A stretch of 64,000 bases of DNA, taken from NCBI GenBank assembly GCA_948146395.1, contig OX411544.1:51647933-51711932 (forward strand). The letters run 5' to 3'. Position numbers and translations under genes: made by a program. Source of the stretch: Fragum whitleyi (Eukaryota; Mollusca; Bivalvia; Cardiida; Cardiidae). This document shows, piece after piece, positions 1-23,500 of the stretch. How positions within the stretch are numbered: the first letter of the stretch is position 1; the number at the start of each line of letters is the position of its first letter. The notes beneath the pieces were generated by a model, which ran no database searches, was not told the DNA's origin, and saw only the letters and a program-made list of their open reading frames with translations.

Positions 1-11534
<11,534 letters not shown>

Positions 11535-12205
11535 TGTAAGATAGAACAAAAACATACAACAACAAACAATGAATGGGAAAATTATGTCTTTGGTGCAATC
11601 AGAAAACATGAAAAGAAAGTTAACATTAGTATCTTTAATAGTTTATGAAACATGAAAAGAAAAATAAGTATTCTTCAGAAGTTTGCAGAACACTGGGCAA
11701 TGAAAGTAGGGGACCAGTTAACAGTTCATTTGGTCATACAAGGCTTGTAAGTGCTTATTACAAACAATACATAATTATGAATTATGTTTTGGAAGTTCAA
11801 TGGACAACAAAAAAAGATAGACAGGATAAATTAGTAGCAAAAATATATTTACCTCTTGTTTTCAGTGGCTCTGTTTTCTTAATGAGGATGAGGGAAAGGA
11901 AAATAGATGATTTAAAATGAATGTTATGCATGTCCTTAAAGAATTCGAGTATAGCACTATGAAAGCAACCACTGTTGAGGAACAAAAATAGAGGAAGTTA
12001 AGATTAATATTGTTTTGAAATAAAAAAATAATAATGACTATCAAGGGTTCAGAGCAAAACTATTCTAAGTGCCTATAAGTTTATAGGCACTATCAATATT
12101 TTTGCACTGACCCCTGAATGTGTCATTTAAATCTTGCCCATACTGTACAACACATGAAATATCTTGTTTAAGATGACATTAAATAAAGTGCTATTGAAAT
12201 TGTAC
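11535..12205 (+). terminator. PSMA3: PSMA3 3' UTR and polyadenylation signal
   Basis: About 650 bases follow the stop codon. AATAAA stands at 12182-12187, and a GT-rich stretch after it (TGTGTGTGTGG near 12207) is the expected downstream element. A small hairpin (AAGTGCCTATAAGTTTATAG, near 12067) precedes it. The cleavage site is inferred. Confidence 0.7.
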
Positions 12206-13538
12206 ATTGTGTGTGTGGTTGCTATTATATGACCAAGAAGATTTTCATATCTTATCAGGGACTGTGATTACATAACTATTATTTAACTTCTTATTCACGG
12301 AAAAGGTAGATTGGTTAATAATATTTGACCAGTGTCCGTATGTGTGTCTGTCTATCTGTCTGCCTAAAAAATTCACATGTAAAGTTCACTTTCCTCTTCA
12401 ACTCTATTTAAGTTAGAAGCTATTGTTTGATATGCAACTATCACAAAAAACTCAACTGAGAAGGGTCATGCAATGAAGATCAAGGTCATTTTTTACCCTT
12501 ATCCTAAGAACTTGATGAAAAAAAAAATAGAATGTAAACTTAATGTTTTCTTATAACTTAAACATAAGACAAGATAAATGGTCATCAAACTTAAACTAAA
12601 ATTTCTTAGATGTCCCCCCTTGTAAAGCCAAAATCGTGTGAAATAGTATGACTGTAAGATTGTAGAATCGAAATTTAATGAAGGCTGTCTTTATCAATAT
12701 TTTTTTTTGGCCAATCGACAAGCAGTGAAAATTCTATTATGACCATATTTTATCTTTCATTGATTCGACATCAATTTGGTTGTGACGCGCCTTCAGGACT
12801 GCGCCTTTATTATCTCCGAGGTCTTTTCTTTAGAATCGCCGAGGTTTCCCTATTAGTATAGCCTAGGTGTCGCCGTTAGCCCTGTGGTTGTCGTGCAAAA
12901 ACTAACATTTTGAGAAAAATCTGGTATTTCTTAAGGCATTTATTTGAAACTTGCAATATATGTTCCTTATCAAAGAGAAACATGCAGTCATAGGGATAAC
13001 TTTGCATATTCTCACGATTTTGTGCCTTTCCGAGTTAGATTTTTATCAATTATTCAGTATATTCTATTTACCAGTAGTGTATTGGCACCCTTAAGTGGTG
13101 CTCTTGTTATTTTGAATTGTTGTCTGTAACTTACCCAAATTCATAGCGGTTTGAAATATCGCTGGCTAATATGATGATTCTCAAGTATGCCATTTCTTTG
13201 ATGAAATTCTTATTTGTTCTTCAATTATGGGTGCGATCTCATGCGGCGGCATTTTCTTTCCGATTTCACATCAATGAGTGAATGATAGTAAACCTATGTT
13301 GGATAGCAGGTGGAGGATAGAGTATGGTATTACTAAATGTTTGAAATTTATACCATGCAATAACTTTTCGGTCGATGAAAAATAGAGTCGCAGATGTGTC
13401 GGAGCATGCCGATTACTATGTAACGTAAGCATAACGCAGGGTTTGTTGAGTGCCTTTTCTTATATCCCGTCTAAGGTACAGACAAGAAGGGAGTAAAACC
13501 AAACTAACATCTCAATTTCTCGATGAAACCATATATCG

Positions 13539-13603
13539 TGGGAACTCATTGGAAATGTCTCTTTGAGACAATTCCAATGAGTACCCACAAGATAGGGTTT
13601 GAG
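13539..13603. repeat. Short foldback repeat ending ATAGGGTTT
   Basis: An imperfect hairpin pairs GGGAACTCATTGGAAATGTC with CAATTCCAATGAGTACCC, loop TCTTTGAGA. A diverged copy stands at 49775-49847 and also ends CATAGGGTTTC. Open frames across it are by-products of the palindrome. Confidence 0.65.
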
Positions 13604-14079
13604 CAAGGACTTGTGAAATACACTGGATTACACTTCTATCTGTAGCTCTGTCTATTTTTTTTTGTGGTGGGAAGCCATTTATCGGCCTGTAAAATAATAA
13701 AGACCCCCCCAAAGGAGACTTTGAGATCATCTTAAGACATTTTGGCCTATAGCATTTTACCGTGTACATAAAGAAACACTCATCAGACTGTGAGGATGCG
13801 CAAACTGATGTCATTCTTCACTGTCATACTTCAATTGACATATCTGTTGGTCACTTTTCTAACAACATCACTCCATTTTCGACTTGGACTTTTTCACATT
13901 ACAGTGCCTGCAGCTGAGCGTTGGCACTAGTGATGGGCAGATTAATCGATTATAATCAATAATCAGTTGGTTTAGGCTTTTGATTTTGATAATCGACTAA
14001 GAAATTTCTAATTGATTAACCAGGTCCTAACATATAAATGAAAGCCATTATATATTTTTCAAAACCAACATCAGTTTAA

Positions 14080-14149
14080 TGGCTCAGCGTGAAACAGTTG
14101 TAACTGCCTATATGTTAATAGCCAGTTACAACTGTTTGATGCTGATCCA
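14080..14149. repeat. Foldback repeat (TGGCTCAGC family), copy 2
   Basis: It shares the arms TGGCTCAGC and TGCTGATCCA, the inner pair AACAGTTGTAACTGCC and CAGTTACAACTGTTT, and the TATATGTTAATAG loop with the copy at 247-315. Confidence 0.7.
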
Positions 14150-14457
14150 TTACAGTTAGTAGAAAAATCTGCAGAAAGAGCCTATAGGTCATAAGTTTTA
14201 ACTAAAGTTTCATATTCTATTCTTCAAAGGAATGACACTTGGAGTGCTGCATAAATTTCTTAGAAAACGATTGCACAATCGATCATTAGTTGATTTAATC
14301 TCCCAACTGAAAAAGGAATATCGATTGTGATTTGAAACCGATTGCCCAACACTTGTTGGCACCGGCATGCGATGCTTGAGATTTCTGAATGAAGAATTCG
14401 ATTCTGTATATATTGGATTGTACACCGCTTCAAACAATCGTTCATGTATATTGCGAC

Positions 14458-14625
14458 TACTTGAGCACCTTACAACAATGGATTTCTGGTATTTCTCATA
14501 CTAGACTACCCCCACATCCTTTTCTAGCCTCCAACTGCTATCCCACATAAGTCTACGATAGTCGGCGGGGGACCCAGGACCTCTTGATTGACAATCTGAA
14601 GCGCTACCAACTCAGCTAGTGAAGA
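14458..14625 (-). mobile_element. tRNA-derived SINE, minus orientation
   Basis: Read on the minus strand, a tRNA-like head has an A-box-like TAGCTGAGTTGGTAGCGC and a B-box-like AGGTCCTGGGT. A tail follows with GACTATCGTAGACTTATG, GGGATAGCAGTTGGAGGCTA and GGAAAGG-like sequence. The tail recurs at 32310-32480 (plus), 44247-44352 (minus) and 51683-51785 (minus), so this is a family with truncated members. Confidence 0.65.
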
Positions 14626-14778
14626 GCTTGAAAAAATGTACAAGAATTACGTTCAAATATAGCAATTTCATTTTATGTAATAACAATATCGAGATAAAGG
14701 CAATTGGCGACCTTGCCTCAAAATAAAACTGATATCATTTTGTTGGGACGGCTTTGCTTTTGTATAAGTAATGGAAGC

Positions 14779-14984
14779 TATTGTTAGCTTTCCTTGCGAT
14801 TGTTGGATCGTCCTGCAGACTGTGACCTATGTCCGGTTCCTTGAAAAGAAATTGAAATATGTACGGAATGTATGTGCCAGATAATGAAGTCATTGATAGC
14901 TTTCCTTGCGATTGTCGGATCGTCCTGCAGACTGTGACCTGTGTCCGGTTCCCTGAAAAGAAATTGAAATATGTACGGAATGTA
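14779..14984. repeat. 112-bp tandem duplication
   Basis: Two adjacent units share TAGCTTTCCTTGCGATTGT (14785 and 14897) and the rest of the unit with few changes, through GAAATATGTACGGAATGTA. The 112-bp period is not a multiple of three, so the repeated open frames on both strands are not protein repeats. The second unit is interrupted by the mariner-type element. Confidence 0.8.
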
Positions 14985-15984
14985 CGAGGGTGGATCAAAA
15001 AATACGTGGACTTTTACCATAACTTTGGAATTTCCCGTCGGAAATAAATGAAATTTGGTACACGTCTCAAACCATTTACTGTTGGCATAATACTAAATTT
15101 ACAAGATTCTGCTATGACTATGATGTGAAAAATCCAACATTTGATATTCCTGGGTAGGTGCCACCGGCGCAACCAATTTTGTAACGTTACTTCCTAGTGT
15201 TTCAACCCGTAATTGTCCCCTCATTTCGCACCAAACCCTTCAAAGCCTTTTTACGTGTTGACCTAGTCTGTTAGGATGTTTAAAATTTAAGCATAATCCA
15301 TTCGGCATATTCGAATTCAAAGTCAGTAAGCTAAGGGCACGCGTCAATTTTTGAACTCCGAAATGACGGCACCGGCGCAGCCATTGGCAACCGGGAAAAA
15401 TGAAATTCTACTGTACCTTTGGAAAACCTAATCGAGAGGTTAAAATGATGTATTATGCTCAAAGTCTTCAAATGTAAGCAGATACCTTCTTTTTGAATGG
15501 TTTAGAATGTTTCTTTTAGAATGGAGAGCGTTTCTGAAGGATGACACATTGGGGTAATGGAAAACGTCTCCTCGACGTTTGATCTGTAATTGTCACAGAT
15601 CATCATCAGTTCAGTATCTTTAAGACACATTACACATTGAAGTTCATCATTTTGGGTTAGATGGATATGAAAATAGTACTTATCTAATAGATAGGTGATA
15701 CAGAATTTGTGTTTATTGTTTAGTTGAGTATTTTGAAGAGTGCTGACTTTCAACAAAATTTATCAATATCGCAGCGTCATATTGACGTCGTTACCGTGCG
15801 CCGGTACCAAATGGCTACATGTTTTAGAATGGTTGCAACAAGTGACAAACTAGTTGGATTTCAGCCAAATTTACACGACAAAAAGAACAATGCCGCAATT
15901 TTATAACAGTGTAGTTTTCTTTTCAAAGTCTGTGAAATCAAAAATTTTGTAACGCAAGTCTACGTTGTTTTTGATTCACCCTCG
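14985..15984. mobile_element. Mariner-type non-autonomous element, 1.0 kb
   Basis: The terminal inverted repeats are CGAGGGTGGATCAAAAA on the left and, read inward on the minus strand, CGAGGGTGAATCAAAAA on the right. The inner part continues as ACGT(G/A)GAC. A TA dinucleotide flanks both ends (14983-14984 and 15985-15986), the Tc1/mariner target duplication. No frame approaches a ~340-residue transposase, so the copy is decayed or non-autonomous. After the right TA the flank reads TGTGCTAGAT, matching TGTGCCAGAT after the equivalent point of the intact tandem unit. Confidence 0.85.
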
Positions 15985-17289
15985 TATGTGCTAGATGTAT
16001 CAGGCAAAGAGGCCAAAAATCATATTTCACTGTATGGTTTAAATTTAATGTAAATTAAAAATAGCCTGCATTGAAGCTGTTTTGTAGACAAGGTCAGTCA
16101 AAATCTTAATGTACTAACGGAATCCTATGGTATGTGTACTCATTATAATCTCTAGATAAGGCGATTCAAAATAGTAACCACATCGTGGGGTTTCTGACAG
16201 TTAATATCCTCTATATCTGTAGCCCAGGTTAAAGTATTCTTACTCCAATGCCCACACAATAAATCGGTATTAAAAAGTTTTGCATTATGTCTGAAAGATC
16301 TTTCGTAACCCACTCACATTGCATGGCGAGTGAGTGGGATAAGCATTCATCCTGTGTTAATGATGAAAACCTGCCTGTAAGAGGATAAAGCTTTGAAATC
16401 AATGCTTAAGGATGCTTTACAGTAGATTCGACAATAATCAAGCGGGCTTAAGAAAATTGTCATACAAAACGATATCTTGAGCGTTTATCAGGAGCCATCA
16501 TGTCAACCAGATAAATTAATCGTTAGTGTGCTAATGATATTTCACATCGTCTGCTGAAGTGAAACAACAAAACAACTTGATGTCACTATCTTGTCCGCGC
16601 AGTAACGAGCAAAGACTAAAACACATGGTTAGTTGCATCGGTCTTTGTAATTAAATCGGAAAATTATTGAAAGAAGCTTTTACGTTCCTAAAATCACCAT
16701 TTAAGTTTCAGGAACAATTTGAAGTTTGTATTGATAGCGAAACGCCTAATTTCATTAGCTTTCCCCCGTAGACCCAATTTTGGCTGATAAAGTTCATGCG
16801 TAACATTTGACGTCAGCGATATTTTAAAAATTTTAGATCGGTTAATTGCTTAGTGCTAAAATGTCTTTCAATGTCCCTTAAACATTTTCAACGAACCTTT
16901 ATGCATCATACCAGCAAGCTAAGGGGACTCATTTACTAAGAACGCGTTCCTACGGAAAAGAACATGGACCCAAACAGTCAATATATGGTTATGGAATAGG
17001 TAGTCAGTTTTGACAGTTATTGGAATAAAAAAATGCAACTAAGTCATAAACGGTTAAGTTATTAGGAGAATATATGTTTGTGGACGTTTCTTTTGGAGTT
17101 AAGTATATTTACAATTAACGTTACTTATTTAACTTCTATATGTTTTAAGAAATTGTATTTTGCTTAAAATTTCTTGGTCTAGTCCCAAAACGACCATTTG
17201 CAACATATATTTTATGAATAGTTCATAGACATCGCTTTAGTTTCTAGAATTTTATCGAATTATCTTCATAACCATGGATTCAAACTGGT

Positions 17290-17526
17290 TTATATTGGGT
17301 CACACAGCACAGGCAGAGTTTTATCGACAAGAATAAGTATTTTTAAATAGTGATGCATTTCCCCACTCTTCTCTAATACCCTTACCTTGTTCTTACATTT
17401 GTTGCCATGTCCGACAACTCGTGGTGTCAAACTTGATAACACAGTGACTACTCTCCCTTTGTACTTTCCACACGCTTCCTTTACATCTTCGTTAAATACA
17501 ACGTGAAATAGGAAGATGAAAAGACC
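17290..17526 (-). CDS. Adhesion GPCR exon 22 (end of TM7, cytoplasmic tail)
   Basis: The exon follows acceptor TTGTTTCAG in phase 0 with [20 protein letters not shown], the end of TM7 and the juxtamembrane helix. The tail [20 protein letters not shown] is basic. Reading straight on gives TAA at 17290-17292 and a tail of about 60 residues. A strong donor AACAAG|GTAAGG at 17385/17384 would instead end the exon at 17386 and splice to an exon I could not find. Both ends are possible. Confidence 0.85.
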   Translation of the reverse strand, partial: GLFIFLFHVVFNEDVKEACGKYKGRVVTVLSSLTPRVVGHGNKCKNKVRVLEKSGEMHHYLKILILVDKTLPVLCDPI

Positions 17527-20500
17527 CTGAAACAAGGATTATTTTCGTTTAAAACATTAGGTATGCATGTCGAATTTTGGACTGACAGAACTATTTGAAA
17601 ACTGATATACAGTTAGTAACATCGTATAATTGACATTCACCACGATCAAAACCATTCTGAATCGATCACTCGGTGCTTCATTTGCTTATTCCAAACACTC
17701 AAATTATTCAAAAATGCCCAGAAATCGTTAAAAAAAACCTGCGAATTCGTTACAAACGTTTCCATCTCCTACATAAATGAATTAATATATTTTTCTCTTT
17801 GTATCCTATAACTTGAATCATCGAGTGAGAAAATTTAAATTTTTCAATTTTTCGACAATTTTCCCACGGTATTGCTTTGTACATAAGCAAATAAAATAGC
17901 AAATAAATCTCGGCGATTTTACGGAATATAGTCTTCGGGGTGAATAAGCACGCGGTCATGAAAGCCCGTCTTTTGGTACGTTAGTTTACATGGCATCATA
18001 AGCATGAACGTTTCCGCTATGATTAAAACTGGGCATTTAAGAAAATGATGACAAAACGCAGTTATTTATCATTGTGGAAAATTTCATCATGTTGTGTCGT
18101 TATAAATTCATATATTACCCTTCTTTTTTAAAGAAAGATTCAATATACATTATATATGTATAGTCTTAAAACTGCAGACAGATTTAAATGCAATTCATTT
18201 CTATCAAAACGTACCTGAAGCGAGTTCAATATCGCAAACACATACTGAAATACGACCGTAGATCCATTCACAGCGGCAATTCCGAACATCCACGTGATTC
18301 CCAGAAGTGGAAGCAAAATCAATGTAGCACGAACACTAGCTCTGTAAAACAAGAGTTCAGGAATCACTAAATACACCACAACATAATTACTAGGAGGAAC
18401 ATTGCCAAATCCCCCCAACAAGCGCAAGGTCAGGTGACTAGGAACATCATGTTTCATCTGAATCCTCGCAAAGTATTGACGGACGTATCGGCGGCGGGAC
18501 GGACGAATAAACAAAGATGATATCAATATACGTTCACATTCGGCAGCTATAAAAATGACATTATATATTGGTCATTATACTTTGTACGCTGATCCATTAT
18601 TCAGGGAAAAAAACCTGCCTTTATGTCAATAAAATTGACAAGTCAATAAAATTGACAATAGACTAAAAATCAAATTGTAAAAAACTTGAACTTTTTTAAT
18701 TGGAAGTGACGTAGCGTATTATGTCCGTATATTTTAGAAATGTATATTGTTTGACAAAAGATTAACTAAATCCTTTCCTTCAAATATCTGACTCGTCACG
18801 CAAAAAAGCACTGCCTGGGAACTCCATAGAATAAAATTTTGAAGAAGTGATTGGTTCATATGGAGGTCACATTTTAACAAGTTAAATAGAATAATTCCAG
18901 ACTCAGCAAATCGGCTAGGTACGAAAAGTGGCGACCTTAGTCAGCCGGCGCAAACCACGCAATCTGACTGGGGTTTACACTTTACACATTACCCAGATTG
19001 TCCCTTTTTTAATGAGACGGATAACATATTTGTAATACAGAACTTTCAAAACGATCGCTTTTCAAGGGCGTAACTTCTCTTACGTACATCACGTGAGTGC
19101 GTAATAGAAAAAGATACTATTTCGAAAAAAGATACTATTTCGAAAAAAGTTGCTGATGAATGATCATAACATCGGAACTTCGGCCTATTCAAGCTTGTAG
19201 TTTCCTTGTTTTGATTATTAACCAACGCTCAAATCATAGAAAAGAGGGCGAATTGGGGACATTCATCTTTTGTCACAGTCAACATATCGTTTAAAGTCTA
19301 TATATTCTAAGCTGGTCGCTTTCTTTGTGCGTATAAATTTCAAAATCCTAGTTACGCCTGTGCTTTTCGCGCGATCAGGTAGCCTACAAACTTACTTGAA
19401 CTTATCGACGTCCGTTTTCTTGGCATTAAACTTGACCCCGAGAAACGTTCGGATTATCATCACTAGGATGGCCATGTTTATCTGAAAAATATCATTTAGT
19501 ATGTTGTGCAAGGTTCTCATAACGATTGACTAAACTGTGTATACACATTTACTCTAGCATAATTGCGTTGAAAGCCTAAGCTTAAAGAGTCGCTGTCGCT
19601 CAATCCAGATGTTTTCACGTCCCTTGGAGAGAGGCAGTGTTTAAACTCACAACCCAATTTTCAGCTGGAAGACTTTGAGCAGGCTATTAAGACAGACAGA
19701 TAGACATACAGACAGAAAAATAAATATTTTTTTGACTTGTTCAAAGTACATCGCCACACAAAGTCAATTCACATATAATATATACAAAAATAGGTCACAA
19801 ACATAAATAAACATATTCAGTGTTTTGCCCATAAACACACTTCTTCGACGATGGGACTCAAATCACGAATCCCCAGGTCACGAGTCCAGTGTCTATACTA
19901 TCAGGACAGCGAGGCCATACACGATGGATTTGAGTGATAACTTTACATGGAATATTGAAAGAAATGGCGAGAATAGCGAAGACTAGTTTACATTGTTTAA
20001 AAAGTGTTTATTTGACATGCGTTTAGGATCACAAAAAGATGCAAAGCGGGGTATAATTTAAATCAAAGTACTGAAAGTACTGATAAGTTGGAATGCGTTC
20101 AAGAGACTATGACATCAAGCCACTAACGAAGCTGACGCCTCCCGCCAAGGTGATCACATAATACGTCTCGACTTTTGACTAAAAAATTCACCAAACCGCG
20201 TTAAAATATGCGCAAGGTCAAATGGCTAGGAACATTTTGTAAAAGTTTCATCCAAATCGGTCCATAAATGAGGGAGAAGTTGTGTAAACATTTTTTTTAC
20301 ATGAAGGCCTCTTTTTCCATGACGCGGATGAATTTCACCAAACCGTGACTTTATGCGCAAGGTCAGGTGATTAGGAACATTCTGTGAAAGTTTAATCTAA
20401 ATCCAACTATAAATTTTGGAGGGGTTGTGCTCACAATAAAAGTCGACGTACGTACGTACGTGTGTACGGACGGACAGACGCAGAAGATGACGCCAATATA

Positions 20501-23500
20501 CGACCGCCTCGAGCTGCGTATAAAAATGAAATCCGAGAAAATACTATGCTTGCACAGTCAAAATCGCAAAATTCAAGACAAGCCTTTAGGTAACGCAAAT
20601 TTATGCGTAAATTAAACGATACATGTTTTTTGAAAGCCAAAAATGTTTCTTGAAAGCAAATTTCAATCGTAGGATTGCGATACGATCAAATTTCGGTCGT
20701 AGGACCTTTCTTGAACGTGACCCCTGAAGGAAAATACGTGCGGTTGGTAAACTCGTTCAGATATTTGATAAAAACAAAGGCTGTAGTAAACTTATAATAA
20801 TCTTCAATGATATTTAAAGGATTGCACACGTGCGTATCTTTGCACAAGTGAATTTATGTCTAAGCAATTTTAAAGAAAATGGACAAAAGCAGAAAGAGAA
20901 GATAAATGTTAGCTTATAGTGATCTAAGGTAAATTTTGTCTATACAGGTATAGACAAAATTGACATTTGATCTATCACTTAAACTTGTGGATCTATACCT
21001 TCATCGATCCTTGCTGCGTCCACCATCAAGTGAAATTGTCGCTCGATTTGGAAATGGGGTTCCATGTTTTAAGAGAAGTAATAAAAAGAGAATATTTGCT
21101 GGATCGGGTTGTTAATACAGCTAAATAATCTGCAGATTTTGCGCGTTTCTAATAATGGTTTACGAAACAATTAGATAAAAAAACAAACACATTTGAACTA
21201 CGATATTTTGTTGATGTGTGTAAAAAGTTCGTTCAGAAAGAGAAACTAGACCTCTAAACGAAGCTATAAAATAATTCTACGAAAAACAGCTGGCGACGTT
21301 AGCAAATAAGCAGATCACGTGATAGGACAGTGCTGTTGTCAATAGCTTACTTTATTGAACTTGACTTATCACATGATTTCCAAATATAGTAATGCAAACA
21401 TTTGCTACTAGTAAATTCGTACGCAAGTTTCAATAAATTTCGTTTAAAACATAAATTAGCGTGTTAATAATTTACATGAAGTGATAGTTGTGTAGTTGTT
21501 CAACATTATTACTTCTTGATGATATATGCTGTATGTCTGTGTCAAGATGAGATATACAAAATAGGCCGGAGTGTATTCACATCCTGTTCACGTGATATGT
21601 GTTATCAAAAAACCCGAAATGAAATTATCTTGTGTTCATTTTGCGGTTTTGTTAAATCTAAGTTGGAATTGCTCCGCATTCCAACTTAAAAACTGTTTGT
21701 CCCCGTTTGGTGATCCTGAACACGGGGCTGATCTGATGATAAAATATATGATTCCTATTTTCAACAATTTCTTATATTGCTTGTAATGGAAACAAGTTCT
21801 TACAAGAATAAAATTTTGTAAATATTTTCTATTCTGCTTGCTGTAGAAGGTACAATTCACGGAGAATGTGGGTGGATAGATTGAAGAACTTAAGTTGATT
21901 TCATAGATGTCTTCCAGGAATAGAACTCAGATAAAATAATGATATAGAGGATAATCGTTTGTTTCAGTGTAAGATCGATCTATATTTCATTGAGTGAACA
22001 AAAAATGCTATACCACGAGTGGTGAAAATTAAGTTTTTGTTGTTCACGAAATGAAATATAAATATTATGATATTAAATTATTTCTTTACTGCTATAACGG
22101 GACGAACTGTGAAAAGATCCGGACAAAATTGATAGAAGTGCGTCATTTTGCACATGGTTGCTACGCAACGTCACTAGAATTTTGATTGTTGGGCTCTGGA
22201 CAGAAAACGTTAAATAGGATGAAATGAAGAAAAGCAGGAGATAACTTTTGGTTATTTCACTAATTTGGTGGTGAGATTGTCAAGTGATAACCTACCGTTA
22301 TTTTTCGATAAACCACAGAAAATTATTGAAAAAAAGTGGAAACATCATGCACAAGCATTACATGTATATGGCAATTAATATATTACAAAGACGGATATTA
22401 TGATGATGGTGTAATTTAATTAAGATAGAAATAACAATATTGTTTGAAAAGACATGCACAAATGTCAGCAAAAATTATTCAGAGATCGTTTTAAACATGG
22501 GATATTTTTACAGTATTTTCAATGGATAAAATTGATATTCTTTCGCGAAGTAATCTACTCAACATGACGACTTTACTTATAATTGCCTAATTTGAGACTT
22601 AAAGTCTCCTACGGAACAGAAAACCAATCCGGGGTTATAGTAAATGAGTGTTTGAACGCGCAACTTACGGAAATAACTGTAAGGGCTGGACCAACAAATG
22701 CCCAAACTGGTCCGTCAGTCGACAGCCAACACCTGATATGAAAAAAAAAAAACAGATGCATTTAAACAGTAAGTGTACATAAGTTATTCACAAAGCGAAT
22801 GTGGTAATCTGAGTAGTGCGTAAAGTGTCAACCAAAGTCAGCCTGCACGGACTGCGTCGGCTGACTGGGGTCGAAACTTTTCGAACTCAATTGATTTTCT
22901 GAATCTAGAATGATCATTCTACTTTTCGGAATAAGAACTTTTGAAATAAGACACCTAGGGCCTGTTTCACCAAAGCATTTAAGACACGTTTTTGCCATAC
23001 TGATGACTTACCACATATTTTGGGTAATAATCACGTATCAACAATCTATCAATTCCTATGTAAAGTGATTGCTGTTGTTACTGTTTCGAAAATAATTATA
23101 GTTAACAACATCGGTAAATTTACAAGATGAATGATATTAGAATGATATAGGAATGGAATTGAATGAGCGTTTGGAGTGACTTTTGAGTGAATTTAAAGGT
23201 AGGTAATCTAACATCGCAAATTTTGTTCAGGATGAACAAAAGTAGCGATATAAATTTCCTCCCTGTAAAAAAACCTTGCAAACGTGTTATGTAAATAGCT
23301 TCCTATTTCTTCAAGATCTAATCAGACGCTTACAATTTCAATTAATTCAGTGAAATCCCGATTTTTCCCCAGGTATTTTAATTTTGAACGAAGTTGTTGT
23401 TTTATGTTTTTCAGTGAGTTTGGAGCGTTTTTGAATGGTTTGAATGAGTGTTAGGAATGAATGAATTGAGCGCTGAGCGAGAGATTTTGAATGGCTATGA

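Larger units (their letters stand above)
12206..17289. other. Gap between convergent PSMA3 and adhesion-GPCR genes
   Basis: No coding exon is recognised on either strand. Repeats named separately occupy 13539-13603, 14080-14149, 14458-14625, 14779-14984 and 14985-15984. A phrase around 12790-12880 (GTAGAATCGCCGA-like) recurs at 51250-51330. If the receptor uses the donor next to 17385, its last coding exon should lie in this stretch on the minus strand, but I could not identify it. Confidence 0.5.

Noticed and set aside
13512..13814. 100-residue minus-strand frame that could have been the receptor's tail exon
   Set aside because: It covers the short foldback at 13539-13603, has no suitable acceptor in phase 0, and the sequence is not tail-like.
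14735..15020. Repeated minus-strand frame YIPYIFQFLFKEPDIGHSLQ
   Set aside because: The apparent protein repeat follows a 112-bp DNA tandem; 112 is not a multiple of three, so the units are in different frames.
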